A stretch of DNA of 64,000 nt from an uncultured Flavobacteriaceae bacterium (lineage in GTDB: Bacteria > Bacteroidota > Bacteroidia > Flavobacteriales > Flavobacteriaceae): assembly GCA_905182575.1 (NCBI GenBank), contig CAJJCA010000006.1, positions 1 to 64,000 on the forward strand, written 5' to 3'. The position numbers were made by a program, and so were the translations under genes. A model generated the notes under the pieces. The model saw only the letters and a program-made list of their open reading frames with translations, made no database searches and was not told where the DNA came from. Each line of letters starts with the position of its first letter. The first letter of the stretch is position 1. Of this stretch, positions 42,989 through 53,356 are shown piece by piece.

Positions 42989-44306
42989 ATGGATTTTCAA
43001 GAAAAACTATTAGCATCACACATTGCGTTTGAAGAAGAAATTGATCTTACTGATCCCATTCATCAAGTGCGAATAGATTCCTTAAAGACTTTTGAGGAAA
43101 AAAGGTTTTCCTACAAAAAAAGATGAAGCTTGGAAATATACTTCTCTCAATACTTTAATTCGAAAGGATTATGCGTTGTTTCCAAAAGCGGAAACAAGCA
43201 TAGATTTACAAAAGGTCAAGAAATATTTTCTTTATGAGATCGACACCTACAAGGTGGTTTTTATTGATGGTGTTTACAGCCCATTTCTTTCAAATACAAC
43301 TCATGATGGATTGGATGTATGCTTAATGTCAGCGGCGCTTACAAAGGCAAAGTACAGAGATTTAATTAATACTTATTTTAATAAAATTGCCAACCAAGAG
43401 GACAGTCTCACTTCCTTAAACACCTCCTATACGCGAGAAGGAGCCTATGTTTATATTCCAAAAGGCACGGTGGCTGAAAAGCCAATTGAAATCATACATT
43501 TTTCTACAGGAGAAGAAAAATCACTTTGGTTGCAACCTAGGAATTTGATTGTTGTCGATCAAAATGCTCAGGTTCAAATTATAGAGCGCCATCAGAGCCT
43601 TAAGGAACACGATGTTGTTACCAACTCGGTTACTGAAATATATGCGCATCAGGATACCCTTCTTGATTATTACAAAATTCAGAATGATTTAACTTCTGCC
43701 GCTTTGATTGATAATACTTATATTTCTCAAGATAGAAACAGTAATGTTAAAGTACATACCTTTTCATTAGGCGGAAAATTGATTCGTAACAATCTCAATT
43801 TCCACCACAAAGGAGAGCATTGCGACTCGACGTTAAAAGGGATTACCATTCTTGAAGACAAACAACATGTCGATCACTTTACTTTAGTAGACCATTCTCA
43901 GCCCAATTGTGAAAGTCACCAAGATTACAAAGGCGTTTTTGCAGGAGAATCTAAAGGTGTTTTTAACGGAAAAATATTTGTTGATAGATTGGCACAAAAA
44001 ACAAATGCTTTCCAGCAGAATAACAACATTCTTTTGGATGATAAAGCTACAGTAAACACTAAGCCTCAGCTCGAAATATTCGCTGACGATGTCAAATGTT
44101 CTCATGGATGTACTGTGGGCCAACTAGACAATGATGCTTTATTCTATTTACGTTCTCGAGGGATTCCTGAGAAAGAAGCCAAAGCTTTGATGACTTATGC
44201 TTTTGCAAATAATGTATTGGAGAGTGTAGAAATTCCAATTCTTAAAAAAAGGATTAACCTTTTGATTGCTAAAAAATTAGGAGTTAATTTAGGATTAGGT
44301 TTATAA
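42989..44306 (+). CDS. sufD: Fe-S cluster assembly protein SufD, one frameshift near 43105
   Basis: MDFQEKLLASHIAFEEEIDLTDPIHQVRIDSLKTFEEK then FPTKKDEAWKYTSL; DDVKCSHGCTVGQLDNDALFYLRSRGI. Confidence 0.95.
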
Positions 44307-45521
44307 ATGATAGATGTAAAAAAAATAAGAAAAGACTTCCCCATTCTTGAGCGACAAGTAAATGGCTATCCTTTGGTTTATTTTGATAATGCAGCTACGT
44401 CTCAAACCCCAGTTCAAGTAATCGACACCATTGTTGATTATTATAAAAACTATAACGCAAATATCCACCGTGGGGTGCACAGCCTTAGTCAAGAAGCAAC
44501 GGATGCATATGAAGCGGCCAGACAAAAAATCCAGTCTCATTTTAATGCCGCTCACCCTTATGAGATTATTTTCACCTCAGGAACAACCCACAGCATCAAT
44601 ATTATTGCCAGTGGATATTCTGAGCTATTAAAAGCAGGAGACGAACTTCTTGTTTCTGCTTTAGAACACCACTCAAATATTGTTCCTTGGCAAATGCTTT
44701 GCGAGCGAACGGGTGCAATTCTGAAAGTGATTCCAATGGATGAGCAAGGTGTTTTAATCCTTGACGAACTAGATAAATTACTTTCTGATAAAACCAAACT
44801 GGTTTTTGTAAATCATGTTTCCAATGCGTTGGGAACGGTCAATCCCATTGCTGAAATCATTGAAAAAGTACATGCAGTAGGTGCTGAGGTTTTAGTTGAT
44901 GGTGCGCAAGCATCTCCACACATTCAAGCGGATGTTCAGTCCTTAAACGTCGATTATTATGTCACTTCTGCTCATAAACTGTGTGGCCCTACTGGAGTCG
45001 GTATGCTTTTCGGAAAACAAGTAGCATTGGAGAAACTACCACCCTATCAAGGAGGGGGAGAGATGATCGCTGAGGTTACTTTTGAAAAGACCACCTATGC
45101 CGGTTTGCCTCACAAATTTGAAGCAGGAACGCCAAACATTTCTGGTGTAATTGCTTTTGGAGCTGCCTTAGACTATATGAACAGTATTGGGATGGAAAAT
45201 ATAGCAGCCTATGAAGAAGAGTTACTGGTTCATGGAACCAAAGAACTTATGAAAATCCCGGGTTTAAAAATATATGGAGAGGCTGCTCATAAAACCGCAG
45301 TAATCTCTTTTAATGTTGGAGCGATTCATCCCTATGACATTGGAAGTATTCTAGACAAAATGGGGATCGCTGTCAGAACGGGACATCACTGCGCTCAACC
45401 GATAATGGATTTTTATAAAATCCCTGGAACAGTTCGAGCTTCCTTTTCTTTTTACAATACTTTCGAAGAAATTGATTTGATGGTTGTTGCCTTAAAAAAG
45501 GCGATTACCATGTTACAATAA
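44307..45521 (+). CDS. sufS: Cysteine desulfurase SufS
   Basis: YFDNAATSQTP; GAQASPHIQ; SAHKLCGPTGVG (PLP Lys); RTGHHCAQP catalytic Cys. Confidence 0.96.
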   Translation: MIDVKKIRKDFPILERQVNGYPLVYFDNAATSQTPVQVIDTIVDYYKNYNANIHRGVHSLSQEATDAYEAARQKIQSHFNAAHPYEIIFTSGTTHSINIIASGYSELLKAGDELLVSALEHHSNIVPWQMLCERTGAILKVIPMDEQGVLILDELDKLLSDKTKLVFVNHVSNALGTVNPIAEIIEKVHAVGAEVLVDGAQASPHIQADVQSLNVDYYVTSAHKLCGPTGVGMLFGKQVALEKLPPYQGGGEMIAEVTFEKTTYAGLPHKFEAGTPNISGVIAFGAALDYMNSIGMENIAAYEEELLVHGTKELMKIPGLKIYGEAAHKTAVISFNVGAIHPYDIGSILDKMGIAVRTGHHCAQPIMDFYKIPGTVRASFSFYNTFEEIDLMVVALKKAITMLQ

Positions 45522-45531
45522 ATTATTAATT

Positions 45532-45963
45532 TTGATTATGGAGACGATTAAAGCAGTTCAAAACGATATTATAGAAGAGTTTTCAATGTTTGATGATTGG
45601 ATGCAGCGGTATGAATACATGATCGAATTGGGAAAATCCTTACCCCTGATTGCTTCTAAATTTAAGAGCGACGATTACATCATTAAAGGATGTCAAAGTA
45701 AGGTTTGGGTGCATGCTGATCTTCAGGGAACAAAATTGATATTTACGGCTGACAGTGATGCCATCATAACCAAAGGAATTATTGCAATTTTAATTCGTGC
45801 TTATTCTAACCAACATCCAGACGAGATTTTAAATGCAAATAATGATTTCATTGATAAAATTGGATTAAAGGAACACCTTTCCCCCACAAGAGCGAATGGT
45901 TTGGTCTCGATGATAAAACAAATGAAAATGTATGCCTTGGCATTCAAAACACAATTAAACTAA
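45532..45963 (+). CDS. sufE: Cysteine desulfuration protein SufE
   Basis: YEYMIELGKSLPL; IKGCQSKVWVHADLQG. Confidence 0.94.
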   Translation: MIMETIKAVQNDIIEEFSMFDDWMQRYEYMIELGKSLPLIASKFKSDDYIIKGCQSKVWVHADLQGTKLIFTADSDAIITKGIIAILIRAYSNQHPDEILNANNDFIDKIGLKEHLSPTRANGLVSMIKQMKMYALAFKTQLN

Positions 45964-45973
45964 CATTAAAATT

Positions 45974-46300
45974 ATGTCAGAAGAAACAATCAGTACGACT
46001 GAATTAGGGGATAAAATTTTGTTAGTACTTAAAACCATTTATGACCCTGAAATTCCAGTAGATATATATGAGTTAGGATTAATCTATGACGTTTTTGTTA
46101 ACGAAGACTTTGATGTTAAAATATTAATGACTTTGACAACGCCCAATTGTCCTGTGGCCGAAACCTTACCCCGAGAAGTTGAGGAAAAGGTAAAATCACT
46201 CAATGAAGTCAAAGACGCTGAGGTTGAAATCACCTTCGATCCCCCTTGGACTAGAGAATTGATGAGTGAAGAGGCAAAATTAGAACTCGGATTTTTATAA
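45974..46300 (+). CDS. DUF59/MIP18-family Fe-S assembly factor (SufT-like)
   Basis: TIYDPEIPVDIYELGLIYDVFV; LTTPNCPVAETLPREV; ITFDPPWTRELMSEEAK. Confidence 0.92.
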   Translation: MSEETISTTELGDKILLVLKTIYDPEIPVDIYELGLIYDVFVNEDFDVKILMTLTTPNCPVAETLPREVEEKVKSLNEVKDAEVEITFDPPWTRELMSEEAKLELGFL

Positions 46301-46301
46301 A

Positions 46302-46808
46302 ATGGCTGAGGATATTGTCAATAGAGTTGCTGAAAGTAAATTAATAACAATTGATCTTGAAGATTTTTATCCCAATGGGCAACGACATTTTTTTGACATA
46401 AGCCAGTGGCTAGATCAAGGGATTATTCTTAGAGAAAAAGATTTTAGACAGCAAGCCAAAAATCACAATTGGGAACAGTATCAGGACAGTTATGTTGCCA
46501 TTGGATGTACTACTGACGCAATCCTTCCTGCATGGGCATCACTTTTAATCGCGACACACCTTAATCTCATTGCAAAAGATGTTTTTTTAGGAGATAAATC
46601 TGATTTAGAAAACCATATTTTCCTTAAAGTGATTGAAGATTTAGACGTTTCTTCTTTTGAAGGTAAGCCCATTATTGTTAAAGGATGTAGTGAAAAACAA
46701 ATCCCCCAAAACGCTTATATTCAGTTGTTAGCAAAGCTGCAAGGGGTAGCCAAAAGTATTTTCTATGGGGAAGCCTGTTCTTCGGTTCCGCTTTGGAAAA
46801 AAAAGTAA
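46302..46808 (+). CDS. DUF2480 family protein
   Basis: Position in suf operon; LITIDLEDFYPNGQRHFFDISQWLDQGIILREKDFRQ. Confidence 0.75.
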   Translation: MAEDIVNRVAESKLITIDLEDFYPNGQRHFFDISQWLDQGIILREKDFRQQAKNHNWEQYQDSYVAIGCTTDAILPAWASLLIATHLNLIAKDVFLGDKSDLENHIFLKVIEDLDVSSFEGKPIIVKGCSEKQIPQNAYIQLLAKLQGVAKSIFYGEACSSVPLWKKK

Positions 46809-46856
46809 TCTAATCGTTAATTTCAAAAGGATTATTTTAGAGAATAATTTTAGCCA

Positions 46857-48128
46857 TTGAAATCCAATAAGAAAGTTTTAATTTTTACTTATTACTGGCC
46901 TCCCTCCGGAGGATCGGGAGTTCAACGCTGGATGTATTTTGCCAAATATTTAAAAAAAATAGGCTTTAATAAAGGCGATAGAGCTTCCTATCCTGTTTGG
47001 GACGAAACCTTGTTGGAAGAAGTAGCAGACATTAGGGTAATCAAAACAACTACCCGCGAACCCTTGCGATGGTATTCTCTGCTTACTTCAGGAAACTCTC
47101 AAAAAGGATTGCCACAAGGAGAAGTAAAACGCCAGAGCTTGTTGGGAAAACTAGCCGCCTACATTCGCGGGAACTATTTTATCCCCGATGCTCGAAAAGG
47201 CTGGGTATCTTTTGCCGTAAAAGCAGCTCAAAAAGTATTAAAAGAAGAATCCATTTCCCATTTAATTTCGACGGGTCCTCCCCATTCTACACACTTGGTA
47301 GGACTTCAACTGAAAGCTCAATTTGACTTAAACTGGTGGGTCGATTTTCGTGATCCGTGGACAGAAATTTTTTATAGCAAGGATTTATATCGTTCTCAAA
47401 AAGCAATTCAAAAAGATGCGCTTTTGGAAAATAAAGTACTCCAAACTGCAGATGGCGTTTTGACCACTGTAGGTGGCGCACTTCACAATCAACTTAGCGT
47501 CAAAGCTCCGAATCAAAACTTTGTTTCTATACCCAACGGCTATGATGTCCAATTGATGCAAGAAGTTCAAGCAACAAAACCCAAGGAGGTATTCCATGTT
47601 GTTTACACGGGTTTATTGACCCAAAATCAAGCCTATGATTCGGTACTCCATGCTTTAAATAATATAGCCGATCAACAGGCTATCCGATTTTCTTTAGCCG
47701 GAAAGATCGCTCCAGAAATTATTTCAAACATTCGAGCTGCCCTTCCGAAAGTTGAGGTGGTTTATCAAGGTTATTTGTCCCATAAAGAAGCCATTGGTTT
47801 GATGAAAAGCGCGCATCTTTTGTTAAACTTTATTTTTACGGGGGCTCAAACTCAGATGATTTCTGGAAAATTACTAGAGTATATGGCGACTCATGTTCCT
47901 GTATTATCCATCGGTGATCCAAATTCAGAGGCAGGAAAATTTATTTCCAAGGGGTCTTTTGCCAAAATGTTGGATGCTAACGATCGAGATGGAATTCAAA
48001 CATTTGTCAGTCAGCTTGCTGCTAAAAAAGAAACACTACGAAATGACTTTCCAAACATTGAATCTTGGAGTCGAGAAGTCTTGACCCAGCGACTGGTAAA
48101 GGAAGTGTTTTTGGAGACTAAGTATTGA
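46857..48128 (+). CDS. Glycosyltransferase (GT-B fold)
   Basis: VLIFTYYWPPSGGSGVQRWMYFAKYLKKIGF; STGPPHSTHLVGLQLK; WWVDFRDPWT. Confidence 0.85.
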   Translation: MKSNKKVLIFTYYWPPSGGSGVQRWMYFAKYLKKIGFNKGDRASYPVWDETLLEEVADIRVIKTTTREPLRWYSLLTSGNSQKGLPQGEVKRQSLLGKLAAYIRGNYFIPDARKGWVSFAVKAAQKVLKEESISHLISTGPPHSTHLVGLQLKAQFDLNWWVDFRDPWTEIFYSKDLYRSQKAIQKDALLENKVLQTADGVLTTVGGALHNQLSVKAPNQNFVSIPNGYDVQLMQEVQATKPKEVFHVVYTGLLTQNQAYDSVLHALNNIADQQAIRFSLAGKIAPEIISNIRAALPKVEVVYQGYLSHKEAIGLMKSAHLLLNFIFTGAQTQMISGKLLEYMATHVPVLSIGDPNSEAGKFISKGSFAKMLDANDRDGIQTFVSQLAAKKETLRNDFPNIESWSREVLTQRLVKEVFLETKY

Positions 48129-48164
48129 TAGTTTAATTCCCTTTTTTAGGACACCAACCCCAAT

Positions 48165-48284
48165 AAGGTGTCCAGTAATATTCCGAGGAGGATACAACTA
48201 ACAAAAAAGAGTGGTTTTGTTCTTTGAAAACATAATCCTAGACCAATACAAATTGAAACTAAAGTTCGTTTGTTCTAGTTTTCT
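48165..48284 (-). pseudogene. Possible C-terminal remnant of a polytopic membrane protein (continues to stop near 48147)
   Basis: Minus strand NKRTLVSICIGLGLCFQRTKPLFFVSCILLGILLDTLLGLVS*, strongly hydrophobic; no start and upstream stops. Confidence 0.3.
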
Positions 48285-48310
48285 ATTATCAAAATAAAAG
48301 GAACAACAAA

Positions 48311-48892
48311 TTATTTATAAAAACTATTTTTCTGTAAGTATACCCAGCTGGCATGTGGCATTAAGGATTTAACGGATTCACCCTCCTGTAGGATTTTTCT
48401 GATATTTTTTGAGGCAAAGTCCAATTTTGGAGCATTGACCAACTGTATTTTCTCATGATGTAGCAAGTTCTCTGGAAATCCAATTTCATGCGTTCTCGGG
48501 TAGACATATATTTGAACGAGATCTAAAATCCGTCGGTATTCTTTCCACTGATCAAAATGAATCAGATTATCTTCTCCCATAAGTAACACAAATTGATCAT
48601 TGGGATGGTTTTCATAAAAATATTCTAAAGTGTCAATCGTATAATTTGGGGTAGGAAGTAAAAACTCAACATCAATTACTTTTAAACGGGATTGATTCTC
48701 CATAGCAAGGCGAACCATTTCCAATCGATGCTGGCCCTCTAGCAAGACTTCATTCACTTTAAAAGGATTTTGCGGGCTAACTACAAACCAAACTTCATCG
48801 AGAGATGTCTGCTGTGAAAAATAATTTCCCAAGCTGAGATGTCCTTTATGGATTGGATTAAACGACCCAAAATAAAGCCCAATTTTTTTCAT
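48311..48892 (-). CDS. nadD: Nicotinate-nucleotide adenylyltransferase
   Basis: IGLYFGSFNPIHKGHLSLGNYF; MGEDNL. Confidence 0.94.
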   Translation of the reverse strand: MKKIGLYFGSFNPIHKGHLSLGNYFSQQTSLDEVWFVVSPQNPFKVNEVLLEGQHRLEMVRLAMENQSRLKVIDVEFLLPTPNYTIDTLEYFYENHPNDQFVLLMGEDNLIHFDQWKEYRRILDLVQIYVYPRTHEIGFPENLLHHEKIQLVNAPKLDFASKNIRKILQEGESVKSLMPHASWVYLQKNSFYK

Positions 48893-49461
48893 TAGGATTT
48901 TAAAAAGTGCTCTGCTTTTTCACAAACCTCCTTGATTGCCAAATCCAAATCATTGTTAATGACAATACTGTCAAATTTCGGAGCAGCATTAAGTTCTTTT
49001 TCTGCCTTTGCAACACGCTCTTGTATTTCGGCTTCACTCTCAGTACCTCTCGAACGCAATCGCTCTTCCAATACTGCTTTATTGGGTGGCTGAATAAAAA
49101 GAGCCAGTGTTTCCTGCGGATATTGGGATTTGATGTTCAATCCTCCCATCACGTCAATGTCAAAAATCACATGCTTTCCTGCCTCCCAATTTCTTTCTAT
49201 TTCAGATTTAAGGGTGCCATAATATTGATCGGCATAGACTTCTTCAAATTCAACAAACTCTTCCCGATCAATCTTATTTTTAAAGTCTTCTGAGCCTAAG
49301 AAATAATAATCCTTTCCGTCAACCTCGCCCGCTCTGGGTTTTCTAGAAGTAGTGGAAATGGAAAAAGATAGGGGTAGGTTTTTTTGCAAAAGCGCCTTAA
49401 CAAGTGTTGTTTTACCACTTCCAGAAGGGGCCGAAAAAACAATCAGTTTTCCTTTTTTCAA
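48892..49461 (-). CDS. gmk: Guanylate kinase
   Basis: LIVFSAPSGSGKTTLVKALL; STTSRKPRAGEVDGKDYYFL. Confidence 0.96.
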   Translation of the reverse strand: MKKGKLIVFSAPSGSGKTTLVKALLQKNLPLSFSISTTSRKPRAGEVDGKDYYFLGSEDFKNKIDREEFVEFEEVYADQYYGTLKSEIERNWEAGKHVIFDIDVMGGLNIKSQYPQETLALFIQPPNKAVLEERLRSRGTESEAEIQERVAKAEKELNAAPKFDSIVINNDLDLAIKEVCEKAEHFLKS

Positions 49462-50319
49462 TTATAAAACGTTGAGTAATTGTTCTTTTATTTTTTCCAA
49501 TTCATCTTTCATCTGCACCACAACTTTTTGAAGTGCGACATGGTTGGCTTTTGATCCAATGGTGTTGATTTCTCGACCCATTTCTTGAGCTATGAAACCT
49601 AACTTCTTACCACTCGAAACAGAAGCATCAAGCGTTTCTTTAAAGTAATCGATATGTGTTTTCAATCGAACTTTTTCCTCCGTAATGTCATACTTTTCAA
49701 GATAGTATATCAACTCTTGTTCAAAGCGATTTTGGTCGATTTCTACTTTCAAGTCATTTAAATTATCCTTGAGTCTATCACTCACTTTTTGAGTTCTTTC
49801 GGGATCAATTTCCTCGGCTTCAGCCAATAAATTTCTCAGTGCTTCTAAGCGTTTTAAGAATTCAATTTCAAGAGTTTTCCCTTCGTCAAGACGGTGCGAG
49901 TTTAGATGCTTCACAGCGACATTCAACAAATCTTTAATAGCAATCACCTCCAAATCATTCAGATCTTCAAGGTCAGTTTTTAAGACATCTGGAAGTCGCA
50001 TGGCAACTTTTAAAAGCTCGAACCGATTTCCCTCTTGTATCTGACTGAGCTGGTCAATGTATTGATTAACAGTATTGACGTTAATCGTCTTTGCATTGGA
50101 CAGGTTTGTATTTTCAATATGTAATGACAGGTCCACCTTCCCTCTTACGAGGGCTTCTCCTATCGTCTTTTTTAATTGATTTTCAATCTCTTTAAGATGA
50201 TAAGGAAGCCTTGTATTAAGGTCTAAACTTTTACTGTTTAAAGACCTTAATACTACAGAAATATTTTTATTGTCGAATTGCTTTTCGGCTTTTCCGAAGC
50301 CAGTCATTGATTGAATCAT
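49462..50319 (-). CDS. YicC family endoribonuclease-type protein
   Basis: MIQSMTGFGKAEKQFDNKNISVVLRSLNSKSLDLNTRLP; GREINTIGSKANHVALQ. Confidence 0.93.
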   Translation of the reverse strand: MIQSMTGFGKAEKQFDNKNISVVLRSLNSKSLDLNTRLPYHLKEIENQLKKTIGEALVRGKVDLSLHIENTNLSNAKTINVNTVNQYIDQLSQIQEGNRFELLKVAMRLPDVLKTDLEDLNDLEVIAIKDLLNVAVKHLNSHRLDEGKTLEIEFLKRLEALRNLLAEAEEIDPERTQKVSDRLKDNLNDLKVEIDQNRFEQELIYYLEKYDITEEKVRLKTHIDYFKETLDASVSSGKKLGFIAQEMGREINTIGSKANHVALQKVVVQMKDELEKIKEQLLNVL

Positions 50320-50325
50320 GTGTGT

Positions 50326-51066
50326 TTAAAGTTCTCTAATTTTAATATTTCTATAAGAAACCACATCTCCATGATCTTGAAGACCAATTTTTCCAGTTTT
50401 GAATTTAGCAAAGTATTCCCAGTCAGAAAATTTTGAATTGGCAACTAAGTTGTCCCAACCCTCACCAGAAACAGGAAAGGTAACGATCTCAACACCGTTT
50501 TGAGTAACACTTCCTTGGTTGGTTTTGTGATTGATCATCACAACAATATGATTCCATTCTCCGGCAACTTTACAAACATCCTTAGTCGGTTGTACCATAT
50601 CGTATAAGGCACCCGCTTGGTGAAATTTAGGATTGGCCAAAGCATCAGGGTGACGCTCGTTGTCCAAGACCTGGATTTCTGGACCAGTTGAATAAGGTTT
50701 TCCATAAGCTTCTCCTTCATTAACCGCCCAAAAGATTCCACTGTTTCCTCCTTCTGAAATGTTCCACTCTAGAGAAAGCTCAAAACTGGTAAACTCCTTG
50801 TTAGTAACGATATCATCATTTTCTTTTTTACTTGATTTAAGCGCTGGGTCGAAAACCATTGCACCATCGACAATTGACCAAGCAGCACTCATCACCGTGC
50901 TATTGTATTTGTGCCATCCGTCAAAAGATTTGCCGTCAAAAAGGCTTGTCCATTCTGGTATCGCTTCCACTATTGGAGCTTCAATAAAATCAACTGATTT
51001 TTTCTTTGGTGCCTGCTTGCAAGCGAATAATAATGCAACTGTACTGATTAATAATAACTTTTTCAT
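50326..51066 (-). CDS. DUF1080 (3-keto-disaccharide hydrolase domain) lipoprotein
   Basis: VALLFAC lipobox; WTSLFDGKSFDGWHKYN; NSGIFWAVNEGEAYGKPYSTGPEIQVLDNERHPDA. Confidence 0.92.
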   Translation of the reverse strand: MKKLLLISTVALLFACKQAPKKKSVDFIEAPIVEAIPEWTSLFDGKSFDGWHKYNSTVMSAAWSIVDGAMVFDPALKSSKKENDDIVTNKEFTSFELSLEWNISEGGNSGIFWAVNEGEAYGKPYSTGPEIQVLDNERHPDALANPKFHQAGALYDMVQPTKDVCKVAGEWNHIVVMINHKTNQGSVTQNGVEIVTFPVSGEGWDNLVANSKFSDWEYFAKFKTGKIGLQDHGDVVSYRNIKIREL

Positions 51067-51077
51067 TTAATTAGTTT

Positions 51078-52125
51078 TTAAAGGTTTAATATTTTTTTAA
51101 GGTGTTTTTCATCAATTTCAGAACCTGCAAAATCATCGAAAGTTTTTTGAGTAGCTTCAATAATATGCGACTGAATGAAAGGCGCTCCTTCGCGGGCTCC
51201 TTGTTCGGGACTTTTTATACAGCACTCCCATTCCATCACTGCCCAAACATCACATCCATATTCTGTGAGTTTCGTAAAAATACTTTTAAAGTCAATCTGA
51301 CCATCGCCCAGTGATCGATATCTTCCAGCGCGATCAATCCAATCTCCATAACCTCCAAAAGCTCCTTTCTTTCCATTTGGTCGGAACTCAGAATCTTTTA
51401 CGTGAAAGGATTTTATGAATTCGTGATAGTGATCGATATATTCTAGATAATCTAATTGTTGTAATACAAAATGACTGGGGTCATAAAGGATGTTTACACG
51501 TTTGTGATTTCCAGTTTCTTTTAAAAATTCAAAAGTCACCCCATCATGGGTTCTCTCCTGGGTGAATTTCATAACAAACATCTACTCCGTTTTCATCAAA
51601 AGTGTCTAGTATGGGCAACCATCTTTTTGCCAATTCTTTAAATCCCATTTCAACCAAACCCACAGGCCTTTGAGGCCAAGGATGCCAAGTGTGCCAGAGT
51701 AGTGCCCCCGAAAACGTTGCATGTGCATTCAGACCTAATCGGCGAGAAGCAATCGCTGCATTTTTTAAGGTTTTAATGGCCCATTCGGTTCTGGCTTTAG
51801 GATTGTTTTTATAAGCATCAGGCGCAAAATTATCAAACATCAAATCATAGGCTGGGTGAACAGCAACCAACTGACCTTGAAGGTGGGTTGACAGTTCTGT
51901 GATTTCAAGTCCATAGGAATTGACTTTACCTTTGAGTTCATCACAATAAGTTTGACTTTCAGCGGCCTTGTCTAGGTCAATAAGAAAGGTTTCCCATGTT
52001 GGAATTTGAATTCCTTTATATCCTAGATCGGCAGCCCATTTGCACATACCATCAAGGGTGTTGAAAGGAGCTTCTTTGTCGACAAACTGCGCTAAAAAAA
52101 CCGCTGGCCCTTTTATTGTTTTCAT
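51078..52125 (-). CDS. Sugar phosphate isomerase/epimerase (TIM barrel), one frameshift near 51550-51580
   Basis: KTIKGPAVFLAQFVDKEAPFNTLDGMCKWAADLGYKGIQIPTWE; VCYEIHPGE; YDPSHFVLQQLDYLEYIDHYHEFIKSFHVKDSE. Confidence 0.88.
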
Positions 52126-53261
52126 TGATTTTCCATGCTGACCCATACGTTTCCATTTTTATTTGATTCAACAACTTTTTCGATAAATAGCATTCCACGG
52201 ACACCATCTTTCATGGTTGGAAATTCTCCATCATAAAAATCTTCTCCTCGAATCGCCTTGGCGACTCCTTTGTAAATATTACCCATAGCATCAAAAATTC
52301 CTTCGGGGTGTCCACCAGGCAATTTTGTTCCGTCAGCTCCAATCTCAGAGACATATGCGTTTCCAGGCTTGATTACCCTTCTTGGCTCGTCATCCTTTAA
52401 ATGGTACAAGTAATTTGGGTTTTCTTGCTCCCATCTGAAAGCGCCTTTTTTACCGTAAATGGCGACTGTGATGTTATTTTCATCTCCAGTAGCGATTTGA
52501 CTTGCACGAAGGACTCCTTTAAATTTATCAGAAAAACGAATTAAAACTGTTCCATCTATGTCTAAAGTATTGTCTTCATACAAATTATTTAAATCAGAAA
52601 GCAATGATTTGATTTCCATTCCAGTAAGATATTCGGCCATTTGAAAAGCGTGTGTTCCTATGTCTCCCATACAAGAACTGATTCCTGCTTTTTTGGGATC
52701 TAATCTCCAGACAGTTTTACGCATCTCAGGATCGTGAATTACCAGGATTGATCCAGCCTTGGTAATATTGAACATCTATTTTATGTATTTCTCCCAACTC
52801 TCCAGCCGCAATCATATGTTTCATATGACGAACCAACGGATAGCCCGTATAGGTGTAGGTGACAGCAAAAATGGCGTTGTACTTTTTCTGAAGTGACTCG
52901 AGTTCTTTAGCTTCCTCATAGGAAGTAGTCAAAGGCTTTTCGCAAATAACATTAAAACCATTTTCCAAAAGCTTTTTAGCCATAGTGAAATGCAAAAAAT
53001 TGGAGTTAGAACAGAAACAACTTCTATTCGCTCATCCGAAGGCTTACTCATTTCAGCTTCAATAAATTGATTAAAATTTTTGTAAACACGATCAGTATTT
53101 ATCCCAATATGTTTAGCGAATTTTATATTTTCCTCATAGTCGGGATTAAAAACACCCCCCACAATTTCATAACGATCAAACATGTAGGAAGCCACACGAT
53201 GTAATATCCCGATTAGGGAATCGCCCCCCCCTCCAAGAATACCAAGTCTAATTTTATTCAT
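52122..53261 (-). CDS. Gfo/Idh/MocA family oxidoreductase, two frameshifts
   Basis: IRLGILGGGGDSLIGILHRVASYMFDRYEIVGGVFN; NVICEKPLTTS; GDIGTHAFQMAEYLTG. Confidence 0.9.
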
Positions 53262-53356
53262 ATTTATTTTTTAGCTATCTCTAAATTTATTTAAAATATG
53301 ATTTTTTTTTGAACCAAAGTCACTAAAGACCCCTAAGTTGCATTCAGAAGAGTAGG

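Noticed and set aside
48149-48173. GGACACC-N11-GGTGTCC inverted repeat as an intrinsic terminator
   Set aside because: The T-run is on the wrong side for plus-strand transcription, and it lies in a candidate membrane protein remnant
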